Positions 36,989-47,381 of a DNA stretch of 64,000 bases are shown here, in pieces (within the stretch, counting starts at the first letter, position 1; every line of letters begins with the position of its first letter). The position numbers and the translations under genes are program-made. The notes beneath the pieces were generated by a model that ran no database searches, had not been told where the DNA came from, and worked only from the letters and a program-made list of their open reading frames with translations. Origin of the DNA: Gordonia sediminis (GTDB taxonomy: Bacteria > Actinomycetota > Actinomycetes > Mycobacteriales > Mycobacteriaceae); the NCBI GenBank assembly GCA_004193205.1, contig RZUM01000008.1, positions 124,001 to 188,000 of the forward strand, read 5' to 3'.

Positions 36989-37695
36989 TCCGGGAACGGG
37001 TGCGCGGTCTGTCGCGGGCGACCCAGCTGATGCTGGGCACCCTCGCGGTGATCGCGGTGGTGGCGGGGTTGGGCTGCATCGCCTACTTCACACCGCTCAT
37101 GTCGGTCCGTTCCACCGACATTCACGACAACCACGCCGTGTCCACCGACGAGATCCTCAGCGCTGCCCGTGTACCCGACGGCACCCCGCTGCTACAGGTG
37201 GACACCCGGGCGGTCGCGAACCGCATCGCGGCGATCCCCTCGGTGGAATCGGTGCGGGTGCAACGCAGCTACCCCTCGTCGCTCACGATCACCGTGGTCG
37301 AACGCCGACCGGTCGTCCGTGTGACCGACGGCGACAAGGTCCATGTGCTCGACGCCTCGGGTGTGGGCTATCTGACATACGACAAGACGACCGGGGTACC
37401 GCCCGAGGTGAACCGGCTGCCGGAGTTCTCCACACCCAATCCGGGCCCGGCCGATCCCACGACCACCGCCACTCTCGGTGCCGTCGCCGCACTCCCGGAG
37501 TCGATCTCGAAGCAACTGGTCGCCGTGAAGGCATCCTCCCCGGTGGACATCGAGTTCACCTTGACGGGCGACAAGACGGTGGTCTGGGGGGACAGCGACC
37601 ACGGCACCGAGAAGGCCAAGACCCTCAACGCCCTACTGAGCAGGCAGGCGAGGGTCTACAACGTGTCCAGTCCGGACTTCCCGGCCTACAAGTGA
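36985..37695 (+). CDS. ftsQ: Cell division protein FtsQ
   Basis: FtsQ is a bitopic divisome protein that links FtsL and other septal components. The 236-residue protein has a short cytoplasmic N-terminus, one transmembrane helix ([20 protein letters not shown]) and the POTRA domain, which starts at [19 protein letters not shown] and runs through [25 protein letters not shown] 36985 overlaps the murC stop. A 166-bp spacer to ftsZ follows. Confidence 0.93.
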   Translation: MIRERVRGLSRATQLMLGTLAVIAVVAGLGCIAYFTPLMSVRSTDIHDNHAVSTDEILSAARVPDGTPLLQVDTRAVANRIAAIPSVESVRVQRSYPSSLTITVVERRPVVRVTDGDKVHVLDASGVGYLTYDKTTGVPPEVNRLPEFSTPNPGPADPTTTATLGAVAALPESISKQLVAVKASSPVDIEFTLTGDKTVVWGDSDHGTEKAKTLNALLSRQARVYNVSSPDFPAYK

Positions 37696-37797
37696 CCGCC
37701 CGGACGGCGAAAAATCCGGGGTAACTTCGCGACACGCCGTGCGCTTGCTGGCCACTGGGGCCCTCGATGCCTAGCGTCATCCCCAACATCCATCTAC

Positions 37798-37835
37798 TTG
37801 ACATAACTCTAAATCTATGGTTCAGGTTTAGGGTT
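37798..37835 (+). promoter_or_regulatory. ftsZ control region: TTGACA and inverted repeat AACTCTAAATC / GGTTTAGGGTT
   Basis: TTGACA at 37798-37803 is a perfect -35 hexamer. It is followed directly by AACTCTAAATC (37805-37815) and GGTTTAGGGTT (37825-37835), which are inverted with 9 of 11 matches around a 9-bp centre. The AT-rich block contrasts with its GC-rich surroundings. No -10 is perfect at 17 bp, but the promoter of ftsZ is most likely here. A regulator binding the repeat would sit over the promoter core or just downstream. Confidence 0.6.
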
Positions 37836-37861
37836 CCGGAACTAACGAGGAAGGCGGGCAC

Positions 37862-39037
<1,176 letters not shown>

Positions 39038-39045
39038 GCCACACC

Positions 39046-39792
39046 ATGCGGGTCCGCCGCGTGGTCACCAGCCGGTCCGGGGGTGTCTCCCGGCCGCCGT
39101 ACGACTCGTTCAACCTCGGCGATCACGTCGGCGACGATCCGAAGGCGGTGGCCGACAACAGGATTCGGCTGGCGGCCCAACTCGGGTTGCCGGCCGGACG
39201 CGTGGTGTGGATGGAGCAGATCCACGGCCGCAACGTCACTGTCGTCGAGGGTCCGGTCGACGGAGCGGTCCCCGCGACCGACGCGCTGGTCACCACCGTC
39301 CCGGATCTAGCGCTCGCGGTCCTCACCGCCGATTGCGTGCCCGTGCTGCTCTCCGATGACGAGGCCGGCGTCATCGCGGGCGTCCACGCGGGGCGGATCG
39401 GCGCACGCATCGGCATCATCCCCGCCACCCTGGCGGCCATGATCAAACTCGGTGCCCGACCCGAACGCATCGGCGCGCTGCTCGGTCCCGCCGCCAGCGG
39501 TCGCAACTACGAGGTCCCGCCGGCGATGCAACGTGACGTCGAGGCGCACCTGCCCGGGAGCGCGTGCGTGACCGCCAAGGGCACAACGGGTTTGGATCTG
39601 CACGCCGGTATCCGCCGTCAGCTGCTGGGGGCCGGCGTGGCCGCGGTCGCCGCGGACCCGCGGTGCACCATCGACGATCCCGAACTGTTCAGCCACCGCC
39701 GCGGCGCACCCACCGGCCGACTCGCCTCGGTGATCTGGATCGACTCCGGGGCCGCTGGGACCTCTGCGGCCTCGGGGGCCGACGATGACTGA
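39046..39792 (+). CDS. pgeF: YfiH/PgeF-family peptidoglycan editing / multicopper-like protein (Rv2149c)
   Basis: This 248-residue protein of the laccase-domain (DUF152) family is linked in other bacteria to removal of mis-incorporated amino acids in peptidoglycan precursors or to purine nucleoside phosphorolysis. RVVWMEQIHGRNV, VLTADCVPVLLSD and AGVHAGRIGAR hold the His-Cys-His zinc site. It lies 9 bp after ftsZ and overlaps yggS, as in all Corynebacteriales. The exact reaction in this group is not settled. Confidence 0.9.
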   Translation: MRVRRVVTSRSGGVSRPPYDSFNLGDHVGDDPKAVADNRIRLAAQLGLPAGRVVWMEQIHGRNVTVVEGPVDGAVPATDALVTTVPDLALAVLTADCVPVLLSDDEAGVIAGVHAGRIGARIGIIPATLAAMIKLGARPERIGALLGPAASGRNYEVPPAMQRDVEAHLPGSACVTAKGTTGLDLHAGIRRQLLGAGVAAVAADPRCTIDDPELFSHRRGAPTGRLASVIWIDSGAAGTSAASGADDD

Positions 39793-40534
39793 GGCCGACG
39801 CCCGCACCGCCGAGCTGGCACAACGCTACGGGGCGGTACGTGATCGGCTCGATGCCGCGGTTGCCGCGGCGGGCCGGGCGCCGGGCGACGTCGAGCTGCT
39901 CGTGGTCACCAAGTACTTCCCGGCGGTCGACGTCGCGCGCCTCATCGGGCTGGGGGTGCGGGCGTTCGGCGAGTCGCGGGAACCGGAGGCGAGCCGCAAG
40001 ATCGCCGAGCTGCGGGCCGACCCGAGCGGCGGTGCCGCGGTGGCGGACGCGGTGTTCGACATGATCGGCTCGGTCCAGTCGAAGAAGGCGAAAAGCGTTG
40101 CGACGTGGGCCCGTGCGGTCCACTCGGTGGACCGCGACAAGGTCGTCGACGCCCTGTCCCGCGGCGCGCAGGCGGCCCTTGACGCGGAGGAGCGGACGGC
40201 GCCGCTCGACGTGTTGCTCCAGGTGAGTCTGGACGGCGATCCCGCACGCGGCGGCGTGCCGGTCGAGGATCTGTCCGGGCTGGCGGACCTCGTGACGACC
40301 TCGGCCGGGCTGCGTCTGCGCGGCCTGATGGTCATCGCGCCGCTCGTGGGCGCCGCCGAGCAGTGGATGGCGCGCACCGCGCAGATCCGGGAACGGTTCC
40401 TGGCGACCCACCCCGAGGCCGGTGTGCTGTCGGCGGGCATGTCGCAGGACCTCGAGACCGCGGTCGCGCACGGATCGACATGTGTGCGTGTCGGTACCGC
40501 GATCATGGGTCGGCGACCGATAATCTCTCAGTAA
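39785..40534 (+). CDS. yggS: PLP homeostasis protein (YggS/PLPBP)
   Basis: This 249-residue TIM-barrel protein binds pyridoxal phosphate and balances vitamin B6 and amino acid pools. The PLP lysine is in LLVVTKYFPAVDV. FDMIGSVQSKKAK stands for the usual HFIGxLQxNK block, and LSAGMSQDLETAVAHGSTCVRVGTAIMG is the phosphate-binding end. The N-terminal ADARTAELAQRYGAVRDRLDAAVAAAGR is typical. It overlaps pgeF by 8 bp. Confidence 0.93.
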   Translation: MTEADARTAELAQRYGAVRDRLDAAVAAAGRAPGDVELLVVTKYFPAVDVARLIGLGVRAFGESREPEASRKIAELRADPSGGAAVADAVFDMIGSVQSKKAKSVATWARAVHSVDRDKVVDALSRGAQAALDAEERTAPLDVLLQVSLDGDPARGGVPVEDLSGLADLVTTSAGLRLRGLMVIAPLVGAAEQWMARTAQIRERFLATHPEAGVLSAGMSQDLETAVAHGSTCVRVGTAIMGRRPIISQ

Positions 40535-40630
40535 TCACATTGGTCACATGAGAACCAATCAGAACTTGGATCTACAACTGCACCACCTCGCACCGCTCCC
40601 CGGCAGCGTTGGACGACAGAGAGGCCAGCT

Positions 40631-41317
40631 ATGACCACGATGCAGAAGTTCAAGGCATATTTCGGCATGGTGCCTCCGAGTGAGTACGAGGACGACTATC
40701 TCGAGGAGCCCGGCGTGCCCGGGCGAGCTCCGCGACCCTACCGGGACGACTACTACGGCGAGAACGCCTACGCATACGACGAACGGCGCTTCGCTCCTGT
40801 CGAACAGCCGGGATACCCGGGTGGCGGCTTCGAACCTGCCGGGTATGACGGCGGCTACGAGGTGCCGGCCGACTACGCCTATGCCGGCGCGCGACACCCG
40901 GGGGAGCCGGTCGAGCGCATGCGTGCACCGCACCGTCTCGAACCGCTGCAGCGTGCCGGACATCGCACCGCGGGTGTCGTCCGGACCGGGGCGACGTCCG
41001 ATCAGCGCGAGCTCGAGCGTGTCTTCGCCGACAGTCCTCTGCAGAAGATCACCACCCTGCGCCCGTCCGATTACGGCGAGGCCCGCACGATCGGTGAGCG
41101 GTTCCGCGACGGCAACCCCGTCATCATGGACCTCGTCGACATGAGCAACGACGACGCCAAACGTCTCGTGGACTTCGCCGCCGGGCTGGCGTTCGCCCTG
41201 CGCGGTTCGTTCGACAAGGTCGCCACCAAGGTGTTCCTGCTGTCCCCGGCCGACGTGGACGTGTCCCCTGAGGACCGTCGCAAGATCGCCGAAACCGGCT
41301 TCTACAACCACAGCTGA
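40631..41317 (+). CDS. sepF: SepF, FtsZ membrane anchor
   Basis: SepF tethers FtsZ to the membrane and aligns the ring; it is the main anchor in actinobacteria, which lack FtsA. The 228-residue protein has the N-terminal membrane-binding helix (TTMQKFKAYFGM), an acidic Tyr/Pro-rich linker and the C-terminal fold with TTLRPSDYGEARTIGERFRDGNPVIMDLVDMSNDDAKRLVDFAAGLAFALRGSFDKVATKVFLLSP. A weak 6-bp inverted repeat ATTGGT/ACCAAT (40539-40559) lies in the 96-bp leader. It is followed by a strong terminator. Confidence 0.95.
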   Translation: MTTMQKFKAYFGMVPPSEYEDDYLEEPGVPGRAPRPYRDDYYGENAYAYDERRFAPVEQPGYPGGGFEPAGYDGGYEVPADYAYAGARHPGEPVERMRAPHRLEPLQRAGHRTAGVVRTGATSDQRELERVFADSPLQKITTLRPSDYGEARTIGERFRDGNPVIMDLVDMSNDDAKRLVDFAAGLAFALRGSFDKVATKVFLLSPADVDVSPEDRRKIAETGFYNHS

Positions 41318-41340
41318 CCCGAGCCCGAACCCCGGCAACC

Positions 41341-41380
41341 GCGGCCCGGTCTGTGTCTTCGACGACACGGACCGGGCCGC
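41341..41380 (+). terminator. Strong 17-bp stem terminator after sepF
   Basis: GCGGCCCGGTCTGTGTC (41341-41357) pairs with GACACGGACCGGGCCGC (41364-41380) at 16 of 17 positions, with one G:T pair. The loop is TTCGAC. No U tract follows, as is common in high-GC genomes. It should end the ftsZ-sepF transcript before yggT. Confidence 0.78.
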
Positions 41381-41417
41381 TGCCACTCCCGTCCGACATT
41401 TCAGGCAATCTTGAGGC

Positions 41418-41738
41418 GTGACGATTCTGTTCCAGGTTCTGTATTACCTGCTGTTCATCTACTGGCTGCTCTTGCTCGCGCGGCTCGTCGTCGAGCTGGT
41501 CCGGAGCTTCGCCCGCGAGTGGCGTCCCACCGGTATCGCGGTTGTGATCATCGAGATCGTGTTCACCGCGACCGACCCGCCGATCCGGGCACTGCGGCGC
41601 ATCCTGCCGCCCATCCCGCTGGGGCCGGTCCGACTCGACCTCTCGCTGATGATCGTGATGATCGTCGTCCTGATCGGCATGCAGATCGTCGGTTCGCTGG
41701 GCCGCAGCTCCACGGCCGCGCTCGTCGGACTCGGCTGA
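41418..41738 (+). CDS. yggT: YggT-family membrane protein (Rv2146c-type)
   Basis: This 106-residue two-helix membrane protein has LFQVLYYLLFIYWLLLLARLVVELV and IVMIVVLIGMQIVG helices. The central FTATDPPIRALRRILPPIPLGPVRLDLS is the YggT hallmark. It lies between sepF and wag31 in all Corynebacteriales and is thought to act in division or osmotic response, which is not shown here. The start is GTG 41418. Confidence 0.9.
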   Translation: MTILFQVLYYLLFIYWLLLLARLVVELVRSFAREWRPTGIAVVIIEIVFTATDPPIRALRRILPPIPLGPVRLDLSLMIVMIVVLIGMQIVGSLGRSSTAALVGLG

Positions 41739-41863
41739 CGGGCGGGGTGGGTCTCTGACCATGCCCGTCGGGTGGTCTACGGTGGGATGTCATCATTGAG
41801 TGACCGTTGCATTGCGGCCGGACGACAATTGCCCCGCGACGAGCGGTTCTCGTGTGACAGGAT

Positions 41864-41897
41864 TTGACGCCAGTTACCAAATGGACTGGTATGAATT
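41864..41897 (+). promoter_or_regulatory. Candidate promoter of wag31
   Basis: TTGACG (41864-41869) is followed by TGGTAT (41887-41892) at 17 bp or TATGAA (41890-41895) at 20 bp. The block TACCA-N7-TGGTA overlaps it as a small inverted repeat. The AT-rich local sequence supports a promoter in this 285-bp spacer, about 130 nt before the start codon. Confidence 0.5.
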
Positions 41898-41971
41898 GAA
41901 CAGTGACAGCCTGCACCACTTTCGGGGCAGACTGGGCGCGCTGCCAACTGAACAAAGCTTGATCTTGATCA

Positions 41972-42014
41972 GACAACGATCTCGATCCGACAACGATCTC
42001 GAACGACAACGAGG
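41972..42014 (+). repeat. 17-bp tandem repeat in the wag31 leader
   Basis: GACAACGATCTCGA is exact at 41972-41985 and 41989-42002, a 17-bp period. A third partial copy CGACAACGAGG runs to 42014, where it merges with the ribosome binding site GAGGGGAACC. A smaller direct repeat TTGATC/TTGATC precedes it. Confidence 0.75.
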
Positions 42015-42023
42015 GGAACCGAC

Positions 42024-42839
42024 ATGCGGCTGACACCAGCTGATGTGCACAACGTCGCGTTCAGCAAACCGCCTATCGGTAAACGCGGCTACAACGAGGA
42101 CGAAGTCGACCAGTTCCTCGACTTCGTCGAGGCCGAACTGGCCCGCCTCATCGAGGAGAACGGCGACCTCAAGCAACGGGTCGAGGAACTCGAGGGCGAG
42201 CTGGCCGAGGCCCGGTCGGCCGGTGGCACCGAGCCCGGCACCGAGGAAACCCAGGTCTTCGCGACCGCCCCGGTCGAGACGCCGGCCCCCGCTGCGGCGC
42301 CTGCGCCGACACCCGAGTTCGCCCAGGACGACGCCAGCGTGCGGGCCGCCCGCGTGCTCGCCCTCGCGCAGGACACCGCCGACCGCCTCACCTCGACGTC
42401 GCGTCAGGAGGCGGAGACGCTGGTGTCGGACGCGCGGTCACGCGCCGATGCGATGGTGTCGGAGGCCCAGTCCAAGGCGGATGCTCTCCTCACCGACGCC
42501 CGGCAGCGTTCGGAGGCCATCTTGGCCGACTCGCAGACCCGGTCGGAGGCCCAGGTCCGACAGGCACAGGAACGCGCCGACGCGCTGCAGAGCGACGCAG
42601 AGCGCAAGCACAGCGAGATCATGGGCACGATCAACCAACAGCGCACCGTCCTCGAGGGTCGCATCGAACAGCTCAAGACGTTCGAGCGTGAGTACCGGAC
42701 GCGCCTGAAGACCTACCTCGAATCGCAGCTCGAAGAGTTGCAGCAGCGCGGTAGTGCGGCACCGGTCGAAGGTGGCCGCGCCGACTCGTTCTCATCGGAT
42801 CCCGGTAACGGCGGATACACCAGCTACTCGCCGAGCTAG
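42024..42839 (+). CDS. wag31: Polar growth scaffold DivIVA/Wag31
   Basis: This 271-residue coiled-coil protein recruits cell-wall synthesis to the poles in mycolata. The N-terminal [39 protein letters not shown] is the DivIVA membrane-binding domain. The linker contains the [12 protein letters not shown] block near the known PknA phosphosite of Wag31. A long coiled coil rich in Ala, Asp, Ser and Arg follows (codons 42380-42740), then a short tail. ATG 42024 follows AACGAGGGGAAC. It has its own promoter region with a repeat-rich leader. Confidence 0.95.
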   Translation: MRLTPADVHNVAFSKPPIGKRGYNEDEVDQFLDFVEAELARLIEENGDLKQRVEELEGELAEARSAGGTEPGTEETQVFATAPVETPAPAAAPAPTPEFAQDDASVRAARVLALAQDTADRLTSTSRQEAETLVSDARSRADAMVSEAQSKADALLTDARQRSEAILADSQTRSEAQVRQAQERADALQSDAERKHSEIMGTINQQRTVLEGRIEQLKTFEREYRTRLKTYLESQLEELQQRGSAAPVEGGRADSFSSDPGNGGYTSYSPS

Positions 42840-42883
42840 GGCATGCCCTAGGTCGGGGACTCTCGAACCAGAGGGGAAGACTC

Positions 42884-43393
42884 GTGCTGACGCTGGCCCT
42901 GGCGGCGACGCTCGTCGGGTTCGTGTTGTTGGTGCTCGGCCTCGTCACGGGAACCCTGTGGCTGGCCATAGCCTGCATCGTGGTGAGCCTCGTCGGCGTA
43001 GGTTTCCTCCTCGCCGACGTCCTGGGCTCGTCGCGGCGCGGCGCAGAACGCCCGCTCAGTGATTTCCTCACGACCGAGCAGGCGTCCGGGAATTCCGAGC
43101 GTGTCGAGCGGCAGCCCGCGCCGGCTCCGGGCGAGTCGGACAGCAGCGCCGCACATCCCGACGAGGCGGCACGCGACGAGGACGCGGCGCTCGCATCCGG
43201 CGAGCCGACCACACCGCCGGTTCCCGACGGCGACCTGAGTGACTACCTGCGCTCGGTCGGCGGTGTCGAGGAAGTGGCGCCCGCGCCCGGCAGACACGAG
43301 ACCTCCGGCGACACCGCCGGTTTCCGTGCACCGTCCTCAGGGCACCCGGCGCACTCCCATCGAGCGCCGGAGGAACCCGGCGAGGGCACCTGA
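42884..43393 (+). CDS. Small two-helix membrane protein (Rv2144c-type), unknown function
   Basis: The 169-residue protein starts with two adjacent transmembrane helices (LTLALAATLVGFVLLVLGLVTG and WLAIACIVVSLVGVGFLLADVLG). A Glu/Asp/Pro-rich cytoplasmic tail contains the repeat-like SDFLTTE and SDYLRSVGG. No enzymatic motif is seen. It sits directly after wag31 as Rv2144c does. GTG 42884 has AGAGGGGAAG upstream. Confidence 0.78.
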   Translation: MLTLALAATLVGFVLLVLGLVTGTLWLAIACIVVSLVGVGFLLADVLGSSRRGAERPLSDFLTTEQASGNSERVERQPAPAPGESDSSAAHPDEAARDEDAALASGEPTTPPVPDGDLSDYLRSVGGVEEVAPAPGRHETSGDTAGFRAPSSGHPAHSHRAPEEPGEGT

Positions 43394-43400
43394 CGCGCAC

Positions 43401-43415
43401 TCGTTTCGGAAACGA
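43401..43415. promoter_or_regulatory. Perfect palindrome TCGTTTC-G-GAAACGA
   Basis: The arms are 7 bp and the centre is one base. It lies 7 bp after a stop codon and just before the candidate -35 of the ileS leader. It could be an operator or a small terminator. No factor can be named. Confidence 0.4.
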
Positions 43416-43416
43416 A

Positions 43417-43447
43417 TTGGAATGCGCCCGGGGTGCACGGCTAGAAT
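43417..43447 (+). promoter_or_regulatory. Candidate promoter of the ileS T-box leader
   Basis: TTGGAA (43417-43422) and TAGAAT (43442-43447) are 19 bp apart. Initiation near 43454 would place the T-box stem I at the 5' end of the RNA, as expected. Confidence 0.6.
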
Positions 43448-43449
43448 CG

Positions 43450-43690
43450 GTGCTGCGTTGATCCGGCCATCACCGGGGAGCACTCGGAAGAACAGGGCCG
43501 GCGAGGCCCTCACTAGACCCGAGCGGGTGCGGCCCGTGACAGCCGTGGGCCCACGGTTTCCGTGAGCCGGCGAGTGGCGTCGGATCACCGACGCAAGCGG
43601 GGTGGTACCGCGCGGATCGAGTGGTCGCAGAGTAGACCACACGGTGTGCGTCCCCGTGCCAGAGCAGACGAGCTATGCCAGGCACGAGGA
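43450..43690 (+). ncRNA. T-box riboswitch of ileS (actinobacterial translational type)
   Basis: The core T-box GCGGGGTGGTACCGCG lies at 43597-43612. Stem I is in 43455-43500 and holds two AUC triplets (43461-43463, 43469-43471), either of which could be the isoleucine specifier codon. The sequence GATCCGGCCATCACCGGGG at 43460-43478 is characteristic of corynebacterial ileS T-boxes. After the T-box no intrinsic terminator is seen and the ribosome binding site GAGGAG (43686-43691) is nearby, so control of translation by uncharged tRNA-Ile is expected. Confidence 0.88.
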
Positions 43691-43699
43691 GACCGACCC

Positions 43700-46600
43700 A
43701 TGACCGACACGGTCGACAACAGCGACACCGCCGAGCAGGCGGCCGACGTCCCGGCCACGGGCCGGGTGTACCCACTCGTGGACATGAGCCCGAGCAGCGA
43801 TCGCGGTGCCCCGTCGTTCCCTCACGTCGAGGAGCGGGTGCTCGAGTATTGGGACGCCGACGACACCTTCGCCGCCTCCATCGACAACCGCGCCGACGCC
43901 GAGGAATTCGTCTTCTACGACGGCCCGCCGTTCGCGAACGGTCTGCCGCACTACGGCCACCTGCTCACCGGGTACGTCAAGGACCTCGTGCCGCGCTACC
44001 AGACCATGCGCGGCAAGCGGGTCGAACGCCGGTTCGGTTGGGACACACACGGTCTGCCCGCCGAACTCGAGGCCGAACGGCAGCTCGGGATCACCGACAA
44101 GTCCGAGATCGAGACGATGGGCGTGGAGAAGTTCAACGACTTCTGCCGCGACTCGGTGCTGCGCTACACCGGTGAATGGCGCGATTACGTCACCCGCCAG
44201 GCACGGTGGGTCGACTTCGACAACGACTACAAGACGCTCGACCTCGACTTCATGGAGTCGGTCATGTGGGCGTTCAAACGCCTGCATGACAAAGGCCTGA
44301 TCTATCAGGGTTACCGGGTGCTGCCCTACAGCTGGTACGAGCAGACGCCGCTGTCCAACCAGGAGTCCAAGCTCGACGACGCCTACCGGATGCGGCAGGA
44401 CCCGGCGGTCACGGTGCGTATCCCGCTCGTCGGCGGGGATCGCCATCCCGAACTCGACGGTGTGAACGCACTGATCTGGACCACCACGCCCTGGACGCTG
44501 CCGTCCAACCTCGCCATCGCGGTCAACCCGGACGTCGAATACGTGCACGTACGGGGCAACGACGAGCAGGAGTACCTGCTGGCCAAGGCGCTGTTGGGCG
44601 GGTACGCGAAGGAGATCACCGAGCCGGAGGTGCTCGGCAGCTACGGCGGCGCGGATCTGGAGGGCCTGTCCTACGTCCCGCCGTTCGACTTCTTCGTCGG
44701 ACACCCGAACGCCCACCGGATCCTGCTAGGTGACTACGTGACCACCGACAGCGGCACCGGCATCGTCCACCTGGCGCCCGCCTTCGGTGAGGAGGACATG
44801 GACCTCGCGACCGCCAACGGCATCGAGGTCGTGCAGCCGCTGGACCCGGGCGGCAAGTTCACCGCACAGGTGCCGCCGTACGAGGGCCAGATGGTCTTCG
44901 ACGCGAACCCGGCGATCATCAAAGACCTCAAGGCCATCGGCAAGATCCTGCGTCACGACACCATCGAGCACTCCTATCCGCATTCGTGGCGGTCCGGAAA
45001 GCCGTTGATCTACATGGCCGTTCCGTCGTGGTTCGTCGCGGTCACCCCGATCAAGGACCGGATGCTCGAGCTCAACAAGCAGATCACCTGGTCGCCCGAG
45101 CACATCCGTGACGGGCAGTTCGGCAAGTGGCTCGAGGGTGCCCGCGACTGGAACATCAGCCGTAACCGGTACTGGGGCGCGCCGATCCCGGTGTGGGTCT
45201 CCGACGATCCCGAGTACCCGCGCACCGACGTCTACGGCTCGCTCGACGAACTCGAACGCGATTTCGGTGTGCGGCCCGAGAACCTGCACCGGCCCTACAT
45301 CGACGAACTCACGCGACCCAACCCCGACGATCCGACCGGCCGCTCGACGATGCGTCGCGTACCCGAGGTATTCGACTGCTGGTTCGAGTCGGGCTCGATG
45401 CCGTTTGCCCAGGTGCACTACCCGTTCGAGAACGCGGATTGGTTCGACGGCGATTCGGAGACGGGTGAACTCCCGCACAACCCGGGCGATTTCATCGTCG
45501 AGTACAACGGTCAGACCCGCGGCTGGTTCTACAACCTGCACGTGCTGGCAACCGCGTTGTTCGACCGACCCGCCTTCAAGAGCGTCGTCGCGCACGGGAT
45601 CGTGCTCGGCGACGACGGGCAGAAGATGTCGAAGTCCAAGCGCAACTATCCCGATGTCAACGAGGTCTTCGACCGCGACGGCTCCGACGCCATGCGCTGG
45701 TTCCTGATGGCGTCGCCGGTGCTGCGCGGCGGCAACCTCGTCGTGACCGAGCGCGGCATCCGGGAGGGCGTACGGCAGGCGCTGCTGCCGCTGTGGAACG
45801 CCTACAGCTTCCTGCAGCTCTATGCCGAGCGCCCGGCGACCTGGCGCACCGACTCGCAACACGTCCTGGACCGCTACATCCTGGCGAAGCTGGCCGCAAC
45901 CCGGGAGACGATGACCGACGCGCTCGACGTCTACGACATCGCCGGCGCCGCCGAGGCGTTCCGCAACTTCGTCGAGTCGCTCACCAACTGGTACGTGCGT
46001 CGGTCCCGCGCGCGGTTCTGGGCCGGACAGGACTCCGACGCGGACGCGTTCGACACCTTGTACACGGTGCTCGAGGTGGCCTGTCGTCTCGCGGCTCCGC
46101 TGCTGCCATTGGCCACCGAGGCGATCTGGCGTGGCCTGACCGGGGAACGGTCGGTGCATTTGACGGACTGGCCGCGGGAAGACGAACTGCCGGCCGACGC
46201 AGACCTCGTGACCGCGATGGACGCGGTGCAGCAGGTGTGTTCGGTCGCCTCCAGCGTGCGCAAGGCCAACAAGCTGCGTGTGCGGCTGCCGCTGCCGGGG
46301 CTCACGGTCGCGTCACCGGATGCCGGGCGGCTCGAGCCGTTCACCGACCTCATCGTCGACGAGATGAACGTGAAGTCGGTGACGCTGGCGACCGACGCGG
46401 ACGTCTACGGCCGCTATGAGATCGCGGTCAACGCGCGTGCCGCGGGTCCGCGGCTCGGTAAGGATGTGCAGCGCGCGATCAAGGCGGTGAAGTCCGGAGA
46501 GTGGTCGGTGGCCACCGGTGCCGACGGCGCCGAGGTTGTGGTCGCCGACGGCATCGAGCTGCGCGAGGGCGAATACACGCGTCGGTTGGTGGCCGTCGAA

Positions 46601-46927
46601 CCCGACTCGACCGCGGAACTGCCGGGCGGCCGAGGTCTCGTCGTGCTCGACACGAACGTCACCGAGGAACTCGAGGCCGAGGGCTGGGCGAAGGATCGGG
46701 TGCGTGAGCTCCAGGATGCGCGACGCAACCTCGGGCTGGACGTGTCCGACCGGGTCGAGGTGCGTTTCGTGGTGCCCGACGAGCGGCTCGACTGGGCCCG
46801 CCGGCACGCCGAGATGATCGCGGGTGAGGTGCTCGCGGTCCGGTTCGATGTCGTCGCCGACGGTGAACCCGGAGCGATCGAGCTGGGAGACGGTGTGTCC
46901 GCCGACATCGCGAAGGCGACGCGCTGA
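43700..46927 (+). CDS. ileS: Isoleucyl-tRNA synthetase
   Basis: This class I synthetase of about 1,075 residues charges tRNA-Ile. The HIGH-type signature is [13 protein letters not shown], the KMSKS motif is [13 protein letters not shown], and the editing domain carries [16 protein letters not shown]. The C-terminal anticodon-binding part has [20 protein letters not shown]. The long eukaryote-like form (HYGH, about 1,050 residues) is the one usually linked with mupirocin tolerance. ATG 43700 follows GAGGAGACC. It is controlled by the T-box immediately upstream. Confidence 0.96.
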   Translation: MTDTVDNSDTAEQAADVPATGRVYPLVDMSPSSDRGAPSFPHVEERVLEYWDADDTFAASIDNRADAEEFVFYDGPPFANGLPHYGHLLTGYVKDLVPRYQTMRGKRVERRFGWDTHGLPAELEAERQLGITDKSEIETMGVEKFNDFCRDSVLRYTGEWRDYVTRQARWVDFDNDYKTLDLDFMESVMWAFKRLHDKGLIYQGYRVLPYSWYEQTPLSNQESKLDDAYRMRQDPAVTVRIPLVGGDRHPELDGVNALIWTTTPWTLPSNLAIAVNPDVEYVHVRGNDEQEYLLAKALLGGYAKEITEPEVLGSYGGADLEGLSYVPPFDFFVGHPNAHRILLGDYVTTDSGTGIVHLAPAFGEEDMDLATANGIEVVQPLDPGGKFTAQVPPYEGQMVFDANPAIIKDLKAIGKILRHDTIEHSYPHSWRSGKPLIYMAVPSWFVAVTPIKDRMLELNKQITWSPEHIRDGQFGKWLEGARDWNISRNRYWGAPIPVWVSDDPEYPRTDVYGSLDELERDFGVRPENLHRPYIDELTRPNPDDPTGRSTMRRVPEVFDCWFESGSMPFAQVHYPFENADWFDGDSETGELPHNPGDFIVEYNGQTRGWFYNLHVLATALFDRPAFKSVVAHGIVLGDDGQKMSKSKRNYPDVNEVFDRDGSDAMRWFLMASPVLRGGNLVVTERGIREGVRQALLPLWNAYSFLQLYAERPATWRTDSQHVLDRYILAKLAATRETMTDALDVYDIAGAAEAFRNFVESLTNWYVRRSRARFWAGQDSDADAFDTLYTVLEVACRLAAPLLPLATEAIWRGLTGERSVHLTDWPREDELPADADLVTAMDAVQQVCSVASSVRKANKLRVRLPLPGLTVASPDAGRLEPFTDLIVDEMNVKSVTLATDADVYGRYEIAVNARAAGPRLGKDVQRAIKAVKSGEWSVATGADGAEVVVADGIELREGEYTRRLVAVEPDSTAELPGGRGLVVLDTNVTEELEAEGWAKDRVRELQDARRNLGLDVSDRVEVRFVVPDERLDWARRHAEMIAGEVLAVRFDVVADGEPGAIELGDGVSADIAKATR

Positions 46928-46968
46928 CCCCTGATCGCCCGCTGGTTGAGTAGCCCCGCTGTTCCCCC

Positions 46969-47376
46969 GCTGGTCGAGTGCTCCGAGGTACGAGGGGCGT
47001 ATCGAGGCCACATGTGAATGGGTGGGTGATCTCGGTACGCTGCTCACTTCGTGCGCAGCTACTCGATCAGCGTGGGGTTGCGTTTCCGCTGGTCGAGTAG
47101 CCCCGAGGTTGCCTGTCCGCTGGTCGAGTAGCCCCGAGGTACGAGGGGCGTATCGAGGCCACTGGTGGCGTGATCTCGGTACGCTGCTCACTTCGTGCGT
47201 AGCTACTCGATCAGCGTGGGGTTGCGTTTCCGCTGGTCGAGTAGCCCCGAGGTACGAGGGGCGTATCGAGGCCACTGGGGTTGTGATCTCGATACGCTGC
47301 TCACTTCGTGCGCAGCTACTCGATCAGCGTGGGGTTGTCAGCTCGATCAGCGCGGGGTTGCCCGGTGGTCGAGTGG
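46969..47376. repeat. Tandem island of long palindromic repeats (512-bp intergenic gap)
   Basis: Three units have a left arm like CGCTGGTCGAGTAGC...GGGGCGTATCGAGGCC at 46969-47012, 47118-47160 and 47231-47273. Each is followed by a right arm like ATCTCGATACGCTGCTC...GCTACTCGATCAGCG at 47029-47072, 47172-47216 and 47285-47328. The two arms of one unit are largely inverse complements (about 45 nt each). Partial left arms lie at 46949-46959 and 47087-47109 and remnants at 47341-47376. No gene is present in 46928-47439; long open frames here are by-products of the repeat. Confidence 0.9.
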
Positions 47377-47381
47377 CGGGC

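Noticed and set aside
40539-40559. ATTGGT/ACCAAT repeat as a sepF operator
   Set aside because: Six-bp arms with a 9-bp centre are weak and likely to occur by chance; mentioned only in the sepF entry.
46313-47275. Long minus-strand open frame with repeated peptide blocks after ileS
   Set aside because: It runs through the palindromic repeats and antisense to the 3' end of ileS. The peptide repeats only mirror the DNA repeats.
46969-47376. CRISPR-like spacing of repeats
   Set aside because: Units are long, differ in spacing and carry no unique spacers of constant size, and no cas gene is nearby.
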